NCBI GenBank assembly: GCA_900539765.1
Contig: UQDF01000020.1
Location: 1 to 34,126 of the forward strand
Reading direction: 5' to 3'
Source: an uncultured Porphyromonas sp.
GTDB taxonomy: Bacteria; Bacteroidota; Bacteroidia; Bacteroidales; Porphyromonadaceae
Length of the DNA stretch: 34,126 nt
The notes under the pieces were generated by a model. That model saw only the letters and a list, made by a program, of their open reading frames with translations, was not told the origin of the DNA and ran no database searches. This document shows, one piece after another, positions 1 to 7,834 of the stretch (within the stretch, counting starts at the first letter, position 1; every line of letters begins with the position of its first letter). A program made the translations under genes and the position numbers.

Positions 1-11
1 GCAAAGTCAGG

Positions 12-60
12 ACAATCTTGCTTGCAAGATTGTGAGACTGTTGACTTTTGCAACAGTCTC
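12..60. repeat. Two abutting perfect hairpins
   Basis: Two perfect 10-bp inverted repeats lie directly next to each other. The first has arms 12-21 and 24-33 (ACAATCTTGC/GCAAGATTGT) with a 2-nt loop. The second has arms 34-43 and 51-60 (GAGACTGTTG/CAACAGTCTC) with a 7-nt loop. Neither is followed by a T-tract. They could be transcript-end structures of a gene left of the window, or part of an intergenic repeat element. The gene they belong to is not visible. Confidence 0.6.
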
Positions 61-67
61 CCGATGG

Positions 68-108
68 GGACGGACGCCTCCGGCTCGATACTTCCGTGCG
101 TCCCTACA
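68..108. repeat. Intergenic hairpin element, inverted copy near the right end
   Basis: GGACGGACGC (68-77) and CCGTGCGTCCCTACA (94-108) form an interrupted hairpin with stem 72-77/98-103. Both blocks recur in reverse orientation at 33926-33955, where only a 5-nt spacer separates them. Here the spacer is 16 nt and includes CTCGATACTT, a string that also occurs beside the right-hand copy. This looks like a dispersed non-coding repeat. Nothing in 1-196 supports a protein-coding gene. Confidence 0.6.
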
Positions 109-196
109 GGAGTCGTCCCCGCTTCGCCCGTCACACGTTACAGGTTTCATCGGGCTACTCGATGTGCGGGAGGCGAGCGGTGAAAGTGCGGTGCTA

Positions 197-230
197 TTGT
201 GGGCTATGTGACTTATTTTTATTACCTTTG
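197..230 (+). promoter_or_regulatory. Probable promoter of the aldolase gene
   Basis: A TACCTTTG box (223-230) matches the Bacteroidota -7 consensus TAnnTTTG. A TTG at 197-199 could be the -33 element, although the 23-nt spacing is slightly long. The box lies about 105 nt upstream of the chosen aldolase start, which implies a leader of roughly 100 nt. Confidence 0.6.
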
Positions 231-336
231 AAGAGCTTATGGCAGAGAGGTATGACGGATGGGTCTGCATCTCGAACTTCTTTCTGAAGAAGAGCCAAGT
301 GAATATGATAAGCGTATAACTTACTTTTTACACAAT

Positions 337-1218
337 ATGAATCAGAAGCAATTAGAACAGATGAAAAGCGGTCGTGGCTTCGTCGGAGCGCTCGACCAGA
401 GTGGTGGATCAACGCCCAAGGCTCTGAAGGCTTACGGCCTAACAGAGGATGCCTGGAAGAATGAGGAGGAGATGTTTGACCTGATCCACCAGATGCGTAC
501 ACGTATGATCAAGAGCCCCGCCTTTGCTACGGGCAAGCTCGTGGGTGTGATCCTCTTCGAGCGCACGATGCGTGGTCAGATCGACGGTATGAATACGGCT
601 GACTATCTCTGGGAGAAGCTGAGTATCGTCCCCTTCCTCAAGGTCGATAAGGGACTGCAGGAGCTACAGGATGGCGTACAGCTGATGAAGCCATTCCCTG
701 GACTCGATGATCTGCTCAAGGATGCTACCAAGTATCATATCTTCGGTACCAAGATGCGTAGCGTCATCAAGGAGGCTAATGAGAAGGGTATCAAGGCTAT
801 CGTCGATCAGCAGTTTGAGTGGGGTAAGCAGATCCTAGCTCACGATCTCGTGCCTATCCTAGAGCCTGAGGTGGACATTCACTGCCCCGACAAGGCTGAG
901 GCTGAGCAGATCCTCAAGCGTGAGATCCTCGCACACCTAGATAAGCTGGATCGCCCTGTCATGCTCAAGATCACACTCCCCACGGAGGACAATCTCTACA
1001 AGGAGGTCATCGAGCATCCTAATATGCTTCGTGTAGTGGCTCTATCGGGCGGCTATAGCCGTGAGCACGCTAATGAGCTACTTGCTCGCAATAAGGGCGT
1101 GATCGCATCCTTCTCTCGTGCACTCGCTGAGGGCTTGTCCGCACAGCAGAGCGATGAGGAGTTCAACGCTACGATCGAGAAGTCGGTCGATGACGTCTAT
1201 CAGGCTTCGATCCAGTAA
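337..1218 (+). CDS. fda: Class I fructose-bisphosphate aldolase
   Basis: Cleaves fructose 1,6-bisphosphate to glyceraldehyde 3-phosphate and dihydroxyacetone phosphate in cytosolic glycolysis and gluconeogenesis, using a lysine Schiff base and no metal. The 293-residue protein begins MNQKQLEQMKSGRGFVGALD, the typical start of the short bacterial class I (Fda) family, and continues with DQSGGSTPKAL. Lysines in KVDKG (near 102), GTKMRS (near 139) and VMLKITLP (near 211, the likely Schiff-base lysine) match the family pattern, as does LEPEVDI (near 176). The frame is open upstream to an ATG at 259, but the extra 26 residues are atypical, so the ATG at 337 was chosen. It has its own promoter box and ends in a strong hairpin terminator. 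Confidence 0.95.
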   Translation: MNQKQLEQMKSGRGFVGALDQSGGSTPKALKAYGLTEDAWKNEEEMFDLIHQMRTRMIKSPAFATGKLVGVILFERTMRGQIDGMNTADYLWEKLSIVPFLKVDKGLQELQDGVQLMKPFPGLDDLLKDATKYHIFGTKMRSVIKEANEKGIKAIVDQQFEWGKQILAHDLVPILEPEVDIHCPDKAEAEQILKREILAHLDKLDRPVMLKITLPTEDNLYKEVIEHPNMLRVVALSGGYSREHANELLARNKGVIASFSRALAEGLSAQQSDEEFNATIEKSVDDVYQASIQ

Positions 1219-1235
1219 ACCTACATAGATACACA

Positions 1236-1278
1236 AAAAGAGGAGCTATCGCCCGTATGGGGTGGTAGCTCCTCTTTT
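1236..1278. terminator. Bidirectional terminator between aldolase and RRM gene
   Basis: A perfect 13-bp inverted repeat (1236-1248 and 1266-1278, AAAAGAGGAGCTA/TAGCTCCTCTTTT) ends in a T-run on both strands. It lies 17 nt after the aldolase stop and downstream of the convergent RRM gene, so it can serve both. Confidence 0.85.
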
Positions 1279-1397
1279 GATGGGATTGGTTTAGACCATA
1301 CCGAGCGTGTCGCCTGTAGCAACCCGCTCCATACCGTATCGTGAGATGGAGATGTCTAGTCTCGCTCCACTACGGCTCGAATCGGCTCAGAGACTTC

Positions 1398-1658
1398 TTA
1401 GAAGCGCTTCTCACGGCGAGGACGATCCTCTGCCTCACGAATGAGGAGACGACGCCCCTCAAACTCCTGCTCGCTAAGCGCCTCGATAGCACGACGAGCA
1501 TCCTCGTCTGCCATGTCGGCGAAGCCGAACCCGCGTGAACGCCCAGTGGCGCGATCCATGACGACACGAGCGTTGGAGACCTCTCCGAACTCGCTGAGTA
1601 GCTGCTCCAAGTCGTTTTCACGAACTCGGTAGCTTAAGTTGCCTAAATATAGGGTCAT
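1398..1658 (-). CDS. Small RRM-family RNA-binding protein
   Basis: An 86-residue protein made almost entirely of one RNA recognition motif. RNP2 is LYLGNL near residues 3-8 and RNP1 is RGFGFADM near residues 42-49, with the two aromatic residues expected to stack on RNA bases. The tail after the domain is short and basic (RPRREKRF). Proteins like this are common in Bacteroidota and are thought to act as post-transcriptional regulators or RNA chaperones. Targets cannot be read from sequence. The gene is single and minus-strand, is convergent with the aldolase, and has a good promoter about 220 nt upstream. That long leader ends in a pyrimidine-rich tract directly before the ATG, which suggests control at the RNA level. 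Confidence 0.93.
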   Translation of the reverse strand: MTLYLGNLSYRVRENDLEQLLSEFGEVSNARVVMDRATGRSRGFGFADMADEDARRAIEALSEQEFEGRRLLIREAEDRPRREKRF

Positions 1659-1690
1659 AAAAAGGGAAAAGGGAAAAAGGGAAAATAATT
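1659..1690 (-). promoter_or_regulatory. TTTTCCC-repeat tract before the RRM start codon
   Basis: On the coding strand, the last 30 or so nt before the ATG are almost pure pyrimidine, with three CCC blocks separated by runs of four or five T. In RNA this would be an unstructured U/C tract at the ribosome entry site. It could be an autoregulatory site for the RRM protein. That role is inferred, not shown. Confidence 0.5.
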
Positions 1691-1880
1691 AGTGAAGCTT
1701 TTGGGGGGAGAGACATCTCACGAATGTGATACAGATCTTAAACTGTCTGATTTGCTACCATACGGCCACCTATTGTCACGGCGATATTGTGTCGTCATCA
1801 CATAGCGGGCCAGAAAGGGCGACTATCTAAACTCTTAATGTGTGCCATAGCCGTCGATGCTTTCCTCCGTTTGCTGAGTG

Positions 1881-1910
1881 CAAATGTAAGTATAATTATT
1901 GACGTGGCAA
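1881..1910 (-). promoter_or_regulatory. Promoter of the RRM gene
   Basis: On the minus strand, TTG (1908-1910) is followed by 19 nt and TACATTTG (1888-1881). This is a good match to the Bacteroidota -33/-7 arrangement. It predicts a leader of about 220 nt. Confidence 0.7.
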
Positions 1911-1950
1911 CCTATTTGATGCGTTCTAAGCAACACTCTCTAATTTGTAT

Positions 1951-1958
1951 TACCTTTG
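1951..1958 (+). promoter_or_regulatory. Probable cca promoter -7 box
   Basis: TACCTTTG lies 66 nt upstream of the cca start codon. No clear TTG is seen at the -33 distance, so the call rests on the -7 box alone. Confidence 0.55.
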
Positions 1959-2024
1959 TAACGCTTCACCTGAGACTATGGCACTTGTGCCACAGCCTTC
2001 ATTTATCATATAGAGGAGATAGAT

Positions 2025-3491
2025 ATGCCGATACCCTTTGACCCTTATGCTGATTACAGCTCGTACCTGCGCCATCCCGTCTTTGCGCTGGTGGGGCGTG
2101 TGGCTGATACGCTTGATCTGGAGACCTATGTGGTCGGTGGCTGGGTGCGTGACCTTTTCTTACAGCGTCCTAGCGACGATGTAGACATCGTCTGCGTCGG
2201 TAGTGGTATAGCCTTAGCTAAAGCGGTAGCGCGGGAGATAGGACCGAAGTGCCAGGTGCATGTCTTTGCGAACTTTGGTACGGCGCAGCTACGCTACAAG
2301 GGCGTGGAGGTGGAGTTCGTGGGAGCGCGTCGTGAGAGCTACCAGCGAGATAGTCGCAAGCCGATCGTCGAGGATGGCACGCTCGAAGATGATCAGGAGC
2401 GACGTGACTTCACAATCAATGCAATGGCTATCTCGCTTAACGAACGCACCTATGGCGAGCTGGTAGACCCCTTCTACGGGCTGGAGGATCTGCAGGACTA
2501 TATGATCCGTACGCCGGTCGATCCGCAGGTCACCTTTGATGATGATCCGCTTCGTATGATGCGTGCCGTGCGCTTTGCTTCGCAGCTGGGCTTCTTTATC
2601 GATGATGCTGTCTTTGACGCTATTGTGAAGCTCCGAGAGCGCATCAAGATCGTCTCTGCGGAGCGTATCATCGTGGAGCTAAACAAGATCATGCTCTCGC
2701 CTCGTCCCAGTGTGGGGCTATCCCTGATGGAGCAGACGGGCTTGCTGGAGATTATCCTGCCAGAGGTACAGCTACTGCGTGGCACAGAGACGGTCGTTGG
2801 GGTAGGGCACAAGGACAATCTAGCGCACACCTATCAAGTGGTCGACCAGTTGGCAGCAAAGAGTGACAACCTCTACCTTCGCTGGGCAGCTCTGCTACAC
2901 GACATTGCGAAGCCTAAGACGAAGCGCTGGGATGCGCAACTGGGATGGACCTTTCACAACCATAACTATATAGGAGCTAAGATGGTGCCACGTATGTTTC
3001 GCCGGCTCAAGCTCCCGCTGGATAGCCATATGCAGTATGTCGCTAAGCTCGTCGACCTGCACATGCGCCCCTCTTCGCTCGTCGATGAGGGGGTGACCGA
3101 CTCGGCGATACGTCGTCTGCTCTTTGACGCAGGCGATGATATAGAGGACTTGATGACGCTGGTGGAGAGTGACGTGACGAGCAAGAACCCTAAGCGTGTG
3201 CAGCAGGTCCTGGACAACTATCAGGTGATACGACGCAAGCTCCAAGAGGTGGAGGAGAAGGATCGCATTCGCAACTTCGCACCTCCGATCGATGGTGACG
3301 AGATCATGCGTCTCTTTGGTCTCCCGCCTTCGCAGATTGTGGGGACGCTCAAGGAGCGGATCAAGAACGCGATCCTCGATGGTGAGATACCCAACGAATA
3401 TGAGCCTGCTCGTGAGCTACTGCTCAAGGAGGCTGCCGAGCGTGGACTCACGCCACAAGAGGGTGAGTCCGCACAACCTACTAAAGACTGA
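2025..3491 (+). CDS. cca: CCA tRNA nucleotidyltransferase / poly(A) polymerase family with HD domain
   Basis: Adds or repairs the CCA end of tRNA in the cytosol. It could instead act as a poly(A) polymerase, since the two class II enzymes are hard to tell apart by eye. The 488-residue protein has the nucleotidyltransferase signature GGWVRDLFLQRPSDDVD (about 38-54), with the paired metal-binding aspartates in DDVDIV. It then has RRDFTINAMA, and RMMRAVRFASQLGF in the neck region. The second half holds an HD domain (ALLHDIAKPKTK) followed by helices, as in the Bacteroidota form. The start follows the promoter box by 66 nt. The next gene starts 15 nt after the stop, so the two are probably co-transcribed. 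Confidence 0.93.
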   Translation: MPIPFDPYADYSSYLRHPVFALVGRVADTLDLETYVVGGWVRDLFLQRPSDDVDIVCVGSGIALAKAVAREIGPKCQVHVFANFGTAQLRYKGVEVEFVGARRESYQRDSRKPIVEDGTLEDDQERRDFTINAMAISLNERTYGELVDPFYGLEDLQDYMIRTPVDPQVTFDDDPLRMMRAVRFASQLGFFIDDAVFDAIVKLRERIKIVSAERIIVELNKIMLSPRPSVGLSLMEQTGLLEIILPEVQLLRGTETVVGVGHKDNLAHTYQVVDQLAAKSDNLYLRWAALLHDIAKPKTKRWDAQLGWTFHNHNYIGAKMVPRMFRRLKLPLDSHMQYVAKLVDLHMRPSSLVDEGVTDSAIRRLLFDAGDDIEDLMTLVESDVTSKNPKRVQQVLDNYQVIRRKLQEVEEKDRIRNFAPPIDGDEIMRLFGLPPSQIVGTLKERIKNAILDGEIPNEYEPARELLLKEAAERGLTPQEGESAQPTKD

Positions 3492-3506
3492 AAGACAAAA
3501 AGAACT

Positions 3507-4142
3507 ATGACAGATCAAACGAAGATAGCCGAAGAGCTAGCTGAGCCACATCACTTTGGTTCACACAATATATATATGCCCTCGGCTCCTGTGGGGCATT
3601 TCCTCCCTTACTACCCTTGGCGCACGCTCTATGAGCAGCTGCCCTTCGAGGGGGCTTATCCTCAGATTCTATATACGGATAGTCAGGCCGATGCCCTCTT
3701 TGAGGGACTCTCACGACGCCTTGCAGAGCTGGTGGCGGACGAGGACTTTCACATGGAGGTGTCGCTACAATACCCTAAGGGTATACCCGTAGAGGAGGTG
3801 CGTGAGGGCTACCTGACACTCATCGTGACAGATCCTTGCTTGGCTCAAAGGCTCGAGGGCTTGCCCGTGGAGGTGCCAAGCGAGCTGTGGCTCGATATGC
3901 TCGCCATGAGCTTGATACAGTATATCCTACGGACGGAGATAGCTCCCGAAGAGCAGGTCGAGGTCGCTCTAGTGGAGATGCCTCACGATGCTGCCGAGGA
4001 GGAGAGCGAAGAGGTACGTCCACTCTGGGTCAAGCAGTGGGAGCAGACGCAAGAGATGATCCGCAAGAGCGATGGCGCTGACCGCTATCGCTACGGCTTC
4101 AGCCTCACCTTAGCGGGTCGCAACTCCAGTAACGTAGAGTAG
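3507..4142 (+). CDS. Conserved-looking hypothetical protein of unknown function
   Basis: A 211-residue protein that I do not recognise. It has no signal peptide, membrane segment, or cysteine or metal motif. The middle (about 60-170) looks like an alpha/beta domain with alternating hydrophobic strands, for example HMEVSLQYP, YLTLIVTD and VEVALVEM. A strongly acidic stretch near 160-170 (EEESEEV) is followed by tryptophan- and charge-rich sequence (LWVKQWEQTQEM). It starts 15 nt after cca and ends 15 nt before the glnS promoter box, so it is probably the second gene of a cca operon. It is likely cytosolic. Codon usage resembles its neighbours, and the reading frame is uninterrupted for its whole length. 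Confidence 0.8.
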   Translation: MTDQTKIAEELAEPHHFGSHNIYMPSAPVGHFLPYYPWRTLYEQLPFEGAYPQILYTDSQADALFEGLSRRLAELVADEDFHMEVSLQYPKGIPVEEVREGYLTLIVTDPCLAQRLEGLPVEVPSELWLDMLAMSLIQYILRTEIAPEEQVEVALVEMPHDAAEEESEEVRPLWVKQWEQTQEMIRKSDGADRYRYGFSLTLAGRNSSNVE

Positions 4143-4157
4143 CGTGCTTTTTTTATC

Positions 4158-4165
4158 TACCTTTG
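4158..4165 (+). promoter_or_regulatory. Probable glnS promoter -7 box
   Basis: TACCTTTG lies 66 nt before the glnS start and just after the stop of the preceding gene, within a T-rich stretch (4148-4154). Confidence 0.55.
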
Positions 4166-4231
4166 TACTCAGATAGATAACCGAGGGAGGCTGCCTCACG
4201 GCGCAAGGGTCTCCGATAAGATATAGATGCA

Positions 4232-5929
4232 ATGAACAAGACTCCACTAGAGGATGCTGCAAGCAATGGCGCAGAGAGCACGGGACTAAACTTTATAGAG
4301 CAGGTTGTCGTAGCGGACATCCAGAGCGGTAAGTACGATGGACGTGTGCAGACACGCTTCCCACCAGAGCCTAATGGCTACCTACACATAGGTCACGCCA
4401 AGGCTATCTGCATTGACTTCGGCATAGCGCAGAAGTATGGTGGCGTGTGCAATCTACGCTTTGACGATACCAACCCGATCAAAGAGGATGTGGAGTACGT
4501 AGACGCTATCCGTGAGGACATACACTGGCTCGGCTTCGATTGGGGTAAGGAGTGCTACGCTTCGGACTACTTCCCACAGCTCTACGCCTTTGCCGAGCGT
4601 CTCATCATGACGGGACATGCATATGTCGACGAGCAGAGCGCTGAGGAGATTGCCCAGCAGAAGGGTACGCCCACGACCCCTGGTACCAATAGCCCTTATC
4701 GTGATCGTCCTGCTGAGGAGAGCTTGGATCTCTTTCATCGTATGAATGCGGGCGAATTCCCCGAGGGCGCTATGACGCTCCGGGCTAAGATCGATATGGC
4801 TTCGGACGATATGCACTTCCGCGACCCGATCATCTACCGCATCATCAAGCGTCCGCATCACCGCACCGGTACAGAGTGGCAGGTCTATCCTATGTACGAC
4901 TTCGCACATGGACAGAGCGACTACTTCGAGGGGGTGACTCACTCGATCTGCACCTTGGAGTTCGTACCGCATCGTCCGCTCTACAACTACCTTGTGGAGC
5001 TCTTGATGCCTGAGGGGACCACTTACAGACCGTATCAGTTTGAGTTCAACCGTCTCAACCTCACCTACACGATGATGAGCAAGCGTAAGCTCCTCAGTCT
5101 CGTGCAGCAGGGACTAGTCTCAGGCTGGGACGACCCACGTATGCCGACCCTCTGTGGTCTGCGTCGTAGAGGCTACACGCCGCAGTCGATCCGTGACTTC
5201 GTCAGTATGATCGGCTACACCCGCTATGAGGGAACCATTGATCTTTCGCTCCTAGAGCATGCTGTGCGCAATGACTTAAACAAGCACGCAGCACGTGTCT
5301 CGGCTGTCCTAGACCCTGTCAAGCTCATCTTGACCAATCTCCCAGAGGGTCACGGCGAAGAGCTAGAGATGGTCAATAATCCGGAAGATCTATCGGAGGG
5401 TACGCATATTCAGCACCTTACGCGTGAGCTATGGATCGATCGGAGCGACTTTATGGAGGAGGCTTCGAAGAAGTATTACCGCCTGAGTCCTGGTGGCAGA
5501 GACGTGCGCCTACGTGGTGGCTACATCATCAAGTGTACTGGCTGCGAAAAGGATGCCGAGGGCAATGTGACTGCCGTTCTTGCCGAAGTTTACCTAGACA
5601 GCAAAACAGGCATGGAGGGTAGCAATCGCAAGGTCAAGGCTACCATACATTGGGTCTCTACGGCCTATGCACTAGATGCTGAGGTACGTCTCTACGACCG
5701 ACTCTTCCTAGAGGAAGACCCATCGGGGGTACCAGCCGAGGAGCTCAAGGATCACCTCAATCCCGACTCGCTCATCGTGCAGCACGCCTATGTCGAGGAG
5801 TGCCTACGAGACGCTCAGGTGGGAGACCACTTGCAGTTCCAGAGAGTCGGCTACTTTACGGTCGATCCTGACAGCCGTCCCGATGCGCTAGTCTTCAACC
5901 GCACCGTGTCGCTCAAGGATCGTCGCTAG
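4232..5929 (+). CDS. glnS: Glutaminyl-tRNA synthetase
   Basis: Charges tRNA-Gln with glutamine in the cytosol. The 565-residue class I synthetase has RFPPEPNGYLHIGHAKA (about 42-58) containing the HIGH motif. The second ATP-binding motif appears as MMSKRKL (about 280), the family variant of KMSKS. The C-terminal half has the two-barrel anticodon-binding architecture expected of GlnRS, and the length is close to the usual 550-570 residues. RFPPEPNG and LRFDDTNP are typical of GlnRS/GluRS, and the overall match favours GlnRS. It has its own promoter box. The DedA gene starts 22 nt after its stop, consistent with co-transcription. Confidence 0.95.
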   Translation: MNKTPLEDAASNGAESTGLNFIEQVVVADIQSGKYDGRVQTRFPPEPNGYLHIGHAKAICIDFGIAQKYGGVCNLRFDDTNPIKEDVEYVDAIREDIHWLGFDWGKECYASDYFPQLYAFAERLIMTGHAYVDEQSAEEIAQQKGTPTTPGTNSPYRDRPAEESLDLFHRMNAGEFPEGAMTLRAKIDMASDDMHFRDPIIYRIIKRPHHRTGTEWQVYPMYDFAHGQSDYFEGVTHSICTLEFVPHRPLYNYLVELLMPEGTTYRPYQFEFNRLNLTYTMMSKRKLLSLVQQGLVSGWDDPRMPTLCGLRRRGYTPQSIRDFVSMIGYTRYEGTIDLSLLEHAVRNDLNKHAARVSAVLDPVKLILTNLPEGHGEELEMVNNPEDLSEGTHIQHLTRELWIDRSDFMEEASKKYYRLSPGGRDVRLRGGYIIKCTGCEKDAEGNVTAVLAEVYLDSKTGMEGSNRKVKATIHWVSTAYALDAEVRLYDRLFLEEDPSGVPAEELKDHLNPDSLIVQHAYVEECLRDAQVGDHLQFQRVGYFTVDPDSRPDALVFNRTVSLKDRR

Positions 5930-5951
5930 AGAGGAGATACTTTAAGGCACT

Positions 5952-6611
5952 ATGCTGGAACAACTGACACTCTGGTTCTTCGAACACCTAAACTACTGGA
6001 CGGTCTTCCTCTTGATGGCCATCGAGAGTTCGTTTATTCCCTTTCCTAGTGAGGTGGTCGTGCCACCCGCAGCCTTTCTAGCCGCTACGGACGGGCAGAT
6101 GAGCGTCGTCGGTGTACTCTTCTTTGCCACTTGCGGAGCGATCGTGGGGGCACTCATCAACTATTACTTAGCTATGTGGCTGGGGCGTCCTATCGTTTAC
6201 CGCTTTGCTGGCAGTAGAGTAGGGCGTATGCTCTTACTGAGTCCTGAGAAGCTCGACCGCGCCAATGACTACTTCGTTCGCAAGGGAGCTGTCTCCACTT
6301 TCGTAGGCCGTCTGGTGCCTGGTATTCGCCAGCTCATCTCTATTCCCGCTGGTTTAGCCCGCATGCCACTAGGCGCTTTTGTCGGCTATACGGCTCTAGG
6401 GGCTGGTGTGTGGAATGCTATCCTCGCGCTCATCGGTGTGCTCCTCTCGCGTGTCCCTGGCATCGAGACAAAGGAGCAGGTGGTCGCTAAGGCGAGCGAG
6501 TACAGCCACATCATCGGCTACTCCATATTGGCGATCGTGCTACTGCTACTGACGATCTACATCGTCAAGCAGGTACAGCGCAAGCGTCGTCGCAACCTGA
6601 TCACAGACTAA
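5952..6611 (+). CDS. DedA family inner-membrane protein
   Basis: A 219-residue polytopic membrane protein. DedA proteins are implicated in flipping or recycling lipid carriers (undecaprenyl phosphate or phosphatidylethanolamine) and in membrane homeostasis. The exact substrate of this member is unknown. Family signatures are visible: an N-terminal re-entrant segment with ESSFIPFPSEVVVPPAAFLA (about 24-43) and the conserved VGRLVPGIRQLISIPAGLARM (about 115-135), which contains the characteristic arginines and proline. Further hydrophobic helices lie near 50-75, 140-165 and 180-205, and the tail is basic (QRKRRRN). It lies 22 nt after glnS and has no separate promoter box. Confidence 0.9.
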   Translation: MLEQLTLWFFEHLNYWTVFLLMAIESSFIPFPSEVVVPPAAFLAATDGQMSVVGVLFFATCGAIVGALINYYLAMWLGRPIVYRFAGSRVGRMLLLSPEKLDRANDYFVRKGAVSTFVGRLVPGIRQLISIPAGLARMPLGAFVGYTALGAGVWNAILALIGVLLSRVPGIETKEQVVAKASEYSHIIGYSILAIVLLLLTIYIVKQVQRKRRRNLITD

Positions 6612-6636
6612 AAGCTCTGGATCATCTCATTTTAGG

Positions 6637-6644
6637 TACCTTTG
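6637..6644 (+). promoter_or_regulatory. Probable tdh promoter -7 box
   Basis: TACCTTTG lies 31 nt before the start codon of the threonine dehydrogenase gene. It suggests that the gene has its own promoter despite following the DedA gene closely. Confidence 0.6.
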
Positions 6645-6675
6645 CACAGCAAAACAAGCTCAACTATATAAAGAC

Positions 6676-7632
6676 ATGAAGAATATATTGATCATTGGCT
6701 CGACCGGTCAGATAGGCTCCGAGCTGACAATGAAACTACGTCGTGAGTACCAGAATGGTTCAGTCGTAGCCGGTTACATCGCTGCAATGCCTCCCAAGGG
6801 CGAGCTCCTCGAGAGTGGTCCCGCAGAGCTTGCCGACATTACCGACTCAGCTCAGCTAGCAGCCATCGTCGACAAGTACAAGATCGATACTATCTATAAC
6901 CTAGCAGCCCTCCTGAGCGCTACGGCAGAGGCTAAGCCTCAGCTCGCATGGCACATCGGACTAGGTGGACTCTTTAACGTCCTAGAGATAGCTCGTGAGA
7001 AGGGTTGTGCCGTCTTTACCCCTAGCTCTATCGGAGCCTTTGGCGATGAGACGCCTAAGGACAAGACCCCTCAGGACACGATCCAGCGTCCTAAGACTAT
7101 GTATGGTGTGACTAAGGTAGCTGGTGAGCTACTCAGCGACTACTACCACAAGCGCTTTGGCGTAGACACCCGCTCGGTGCGCTTCCCAGGGCTTATCTCC
7201 AATGTGACGCTACCTGGCGGTGGTACTACGGACTATGCCGTAGAGATCTACTACGCAGCTGTCAAGGAGGGCAAGTTCGTCTGCCCCATCAAGGAGGGTA
7301 CCTATATGGATATGATGTATATGCCAGACGCTCTGCACGCTATGGTGCAGCTTATGGAGGCTGATCCTACGAGACTGGTACATCGTAACTCCTTCAACAT
7401 TGCCTCGATGAGCTTCGAGCCTAGCCAGATCGCAGCTGCTGTCAAGCGCATCATCCCCGACTTCGAGATGACCTACGACGTAGATCCTCTACGCCAAGCT
7501 ATCGCTGAGTCGTGGCCTAACTCGCTCGACGACAGCTGTGCTCGCCGTGAGTGGGACTGGCAGCCACACTACGACCTCGACACCATGAGTCAGGATATGA
7601 TCCAGGTGCTACGTGCTCGCTACGGCAAGTAA
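6676..7632 (+). CDS. tdh: L-threonine 3-dehydrogenase, SDR (epimerase-like) type
   Basis: Oxidises L-threonine to 2-amino-3-ketobutyrate with NAD+, the first step of threonine breakdown to glycine and acetyl-CoA, in the cytosol. The 318-residue protein starts with a Rossmann nucleotide site, GSTGQIGSEL (8-17), and has the SDR catalytic pair in YGVTK (Y143, K147) with serines at 118-119 (TPSSIGAFG). The sequence around PSSIGAFG and RFPGLIS, and the total length, fit the extended-SDR TDH group found in Bacteroidota and animals better than UDP-sugar epimerases. The close relationship to epimerases means substrate assignment is by resemblance. No kbl-like ligase gene is adjacent. A strong terminator follows. 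Confidence 0.85.
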   Translation: MKNILIIGSTGQIGSELTMKLRREYQNGSVVAGYIAAMPPKGELLESGPAELADITDSAQLAAIVDKYKIDTIYNLAALLSATAEAKPQLAWHIGLGGLFNVLEIAREKGCAVFTPSSIGAFGDETPKDKTPQDTIQRPKTMYGVTKVAGELLSDYYHKRFGVDTRSVRFPGLISNVTLPGGGTTDYAVEIYYAAVKEGKFVCPIKEGTYMDMMYMPDALHAMVQLMEADPTRLVHRNSFNIASMSFEPSQIAAAVKRIIPDFEMTYDVDPLRQAIAESWPNSLDDSCARREWDWQPHYDLDTMSQDMIQVLRARYGK

Positions 7633-7677
7633 CCCCTCCGTACTGATCTCCAGAGACTGATATAGTCTCCTCCATAT

Positions 7678-7716
7678 GCGTCACTCTTGAGTTCGCTCAG
7701 GGGTGACGCTTTTTTT
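7678..7716 (+). terminator. Rho-independent terminator after tdh
   Basis: The stem GCGTCAC (7678-7684) pairs with GTGACGC (7703-7709), with a partly paired inner part (CTTGAG/CTCAGG), and is followed by seven T (7710-7716). It lies 46 nt after the tdh stop. Confidence 0.88.
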
Positions 7717-7763
7717 GTCCCTCTAGAGGAAGGCTCCGCTAGTGCGAACGCATAGCCTCCTCC

Positions 7764-7834
7764 TGTGGGGAGACGAGTGCTTTTGTTAACTTTCCAAAAC
7801 TCTTTCAGCGTTGGAAAACTTTTTTTCCCAAGGG
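7764..7834. repeat. Repeat family A head, copy 1
   Basis: A 70-nt block beginning TGTGGGGAGACGAGTGCTTT recurs at 16916-16985 in the same orientation. The copies differ by one substitution (7804) and a one-base indel near 7829. The block is non-coding, and the mini-hairpin chain follows it. The two copies lie on either side of the hmu operon. Confidence 0.9.

Larger units (their letters stand above)
1659..2024. other. Intergenic region between RRM gene and cca
   Basis: This 366-nt divergent gap holds the RRM leader (1659-1880), a minus-strand promoter (1881-1910) and the cca promoter (1951-1958). A 16-codon open frame starting MAHIKSLDS lies on the minus strand inside the leader, but nothing shows that it is translated. 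No RNA gene or repeat array was recognised. Confidence 0.6.

Noticed and set aside
48..287. 79-codon open frame at the left end
   Set aside because: It runs through hairpins, the dispersed repeat and the aldolase promoter, and has no recognisable protein features.
259..336. 26-residue N-terminal extension of the aldolase
   Set aside because: Family members begin at the MNQKQLEQ-type start, and the extension has no family-like sequence.
1810..1860. 16-codon upstream open frame in the RRM leader (minus strand)
   Set aside because: It is too short to support from one sequence, with no start signal and no comparison available.
1787..2041. 84-codon open frame upstream of cca on the plus strand
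   Set aside because: It spans both divergent promoters, overlaps the cca start, and has a composition unlike the neighbouring proteins.
6676..7632. UDP-glucose 4-epimerase
   Set aside because: It shares the SDR fold, but motifs and length fit the threonine dehydrogenase branch better and no sugar-nucleotide genes are nearby.
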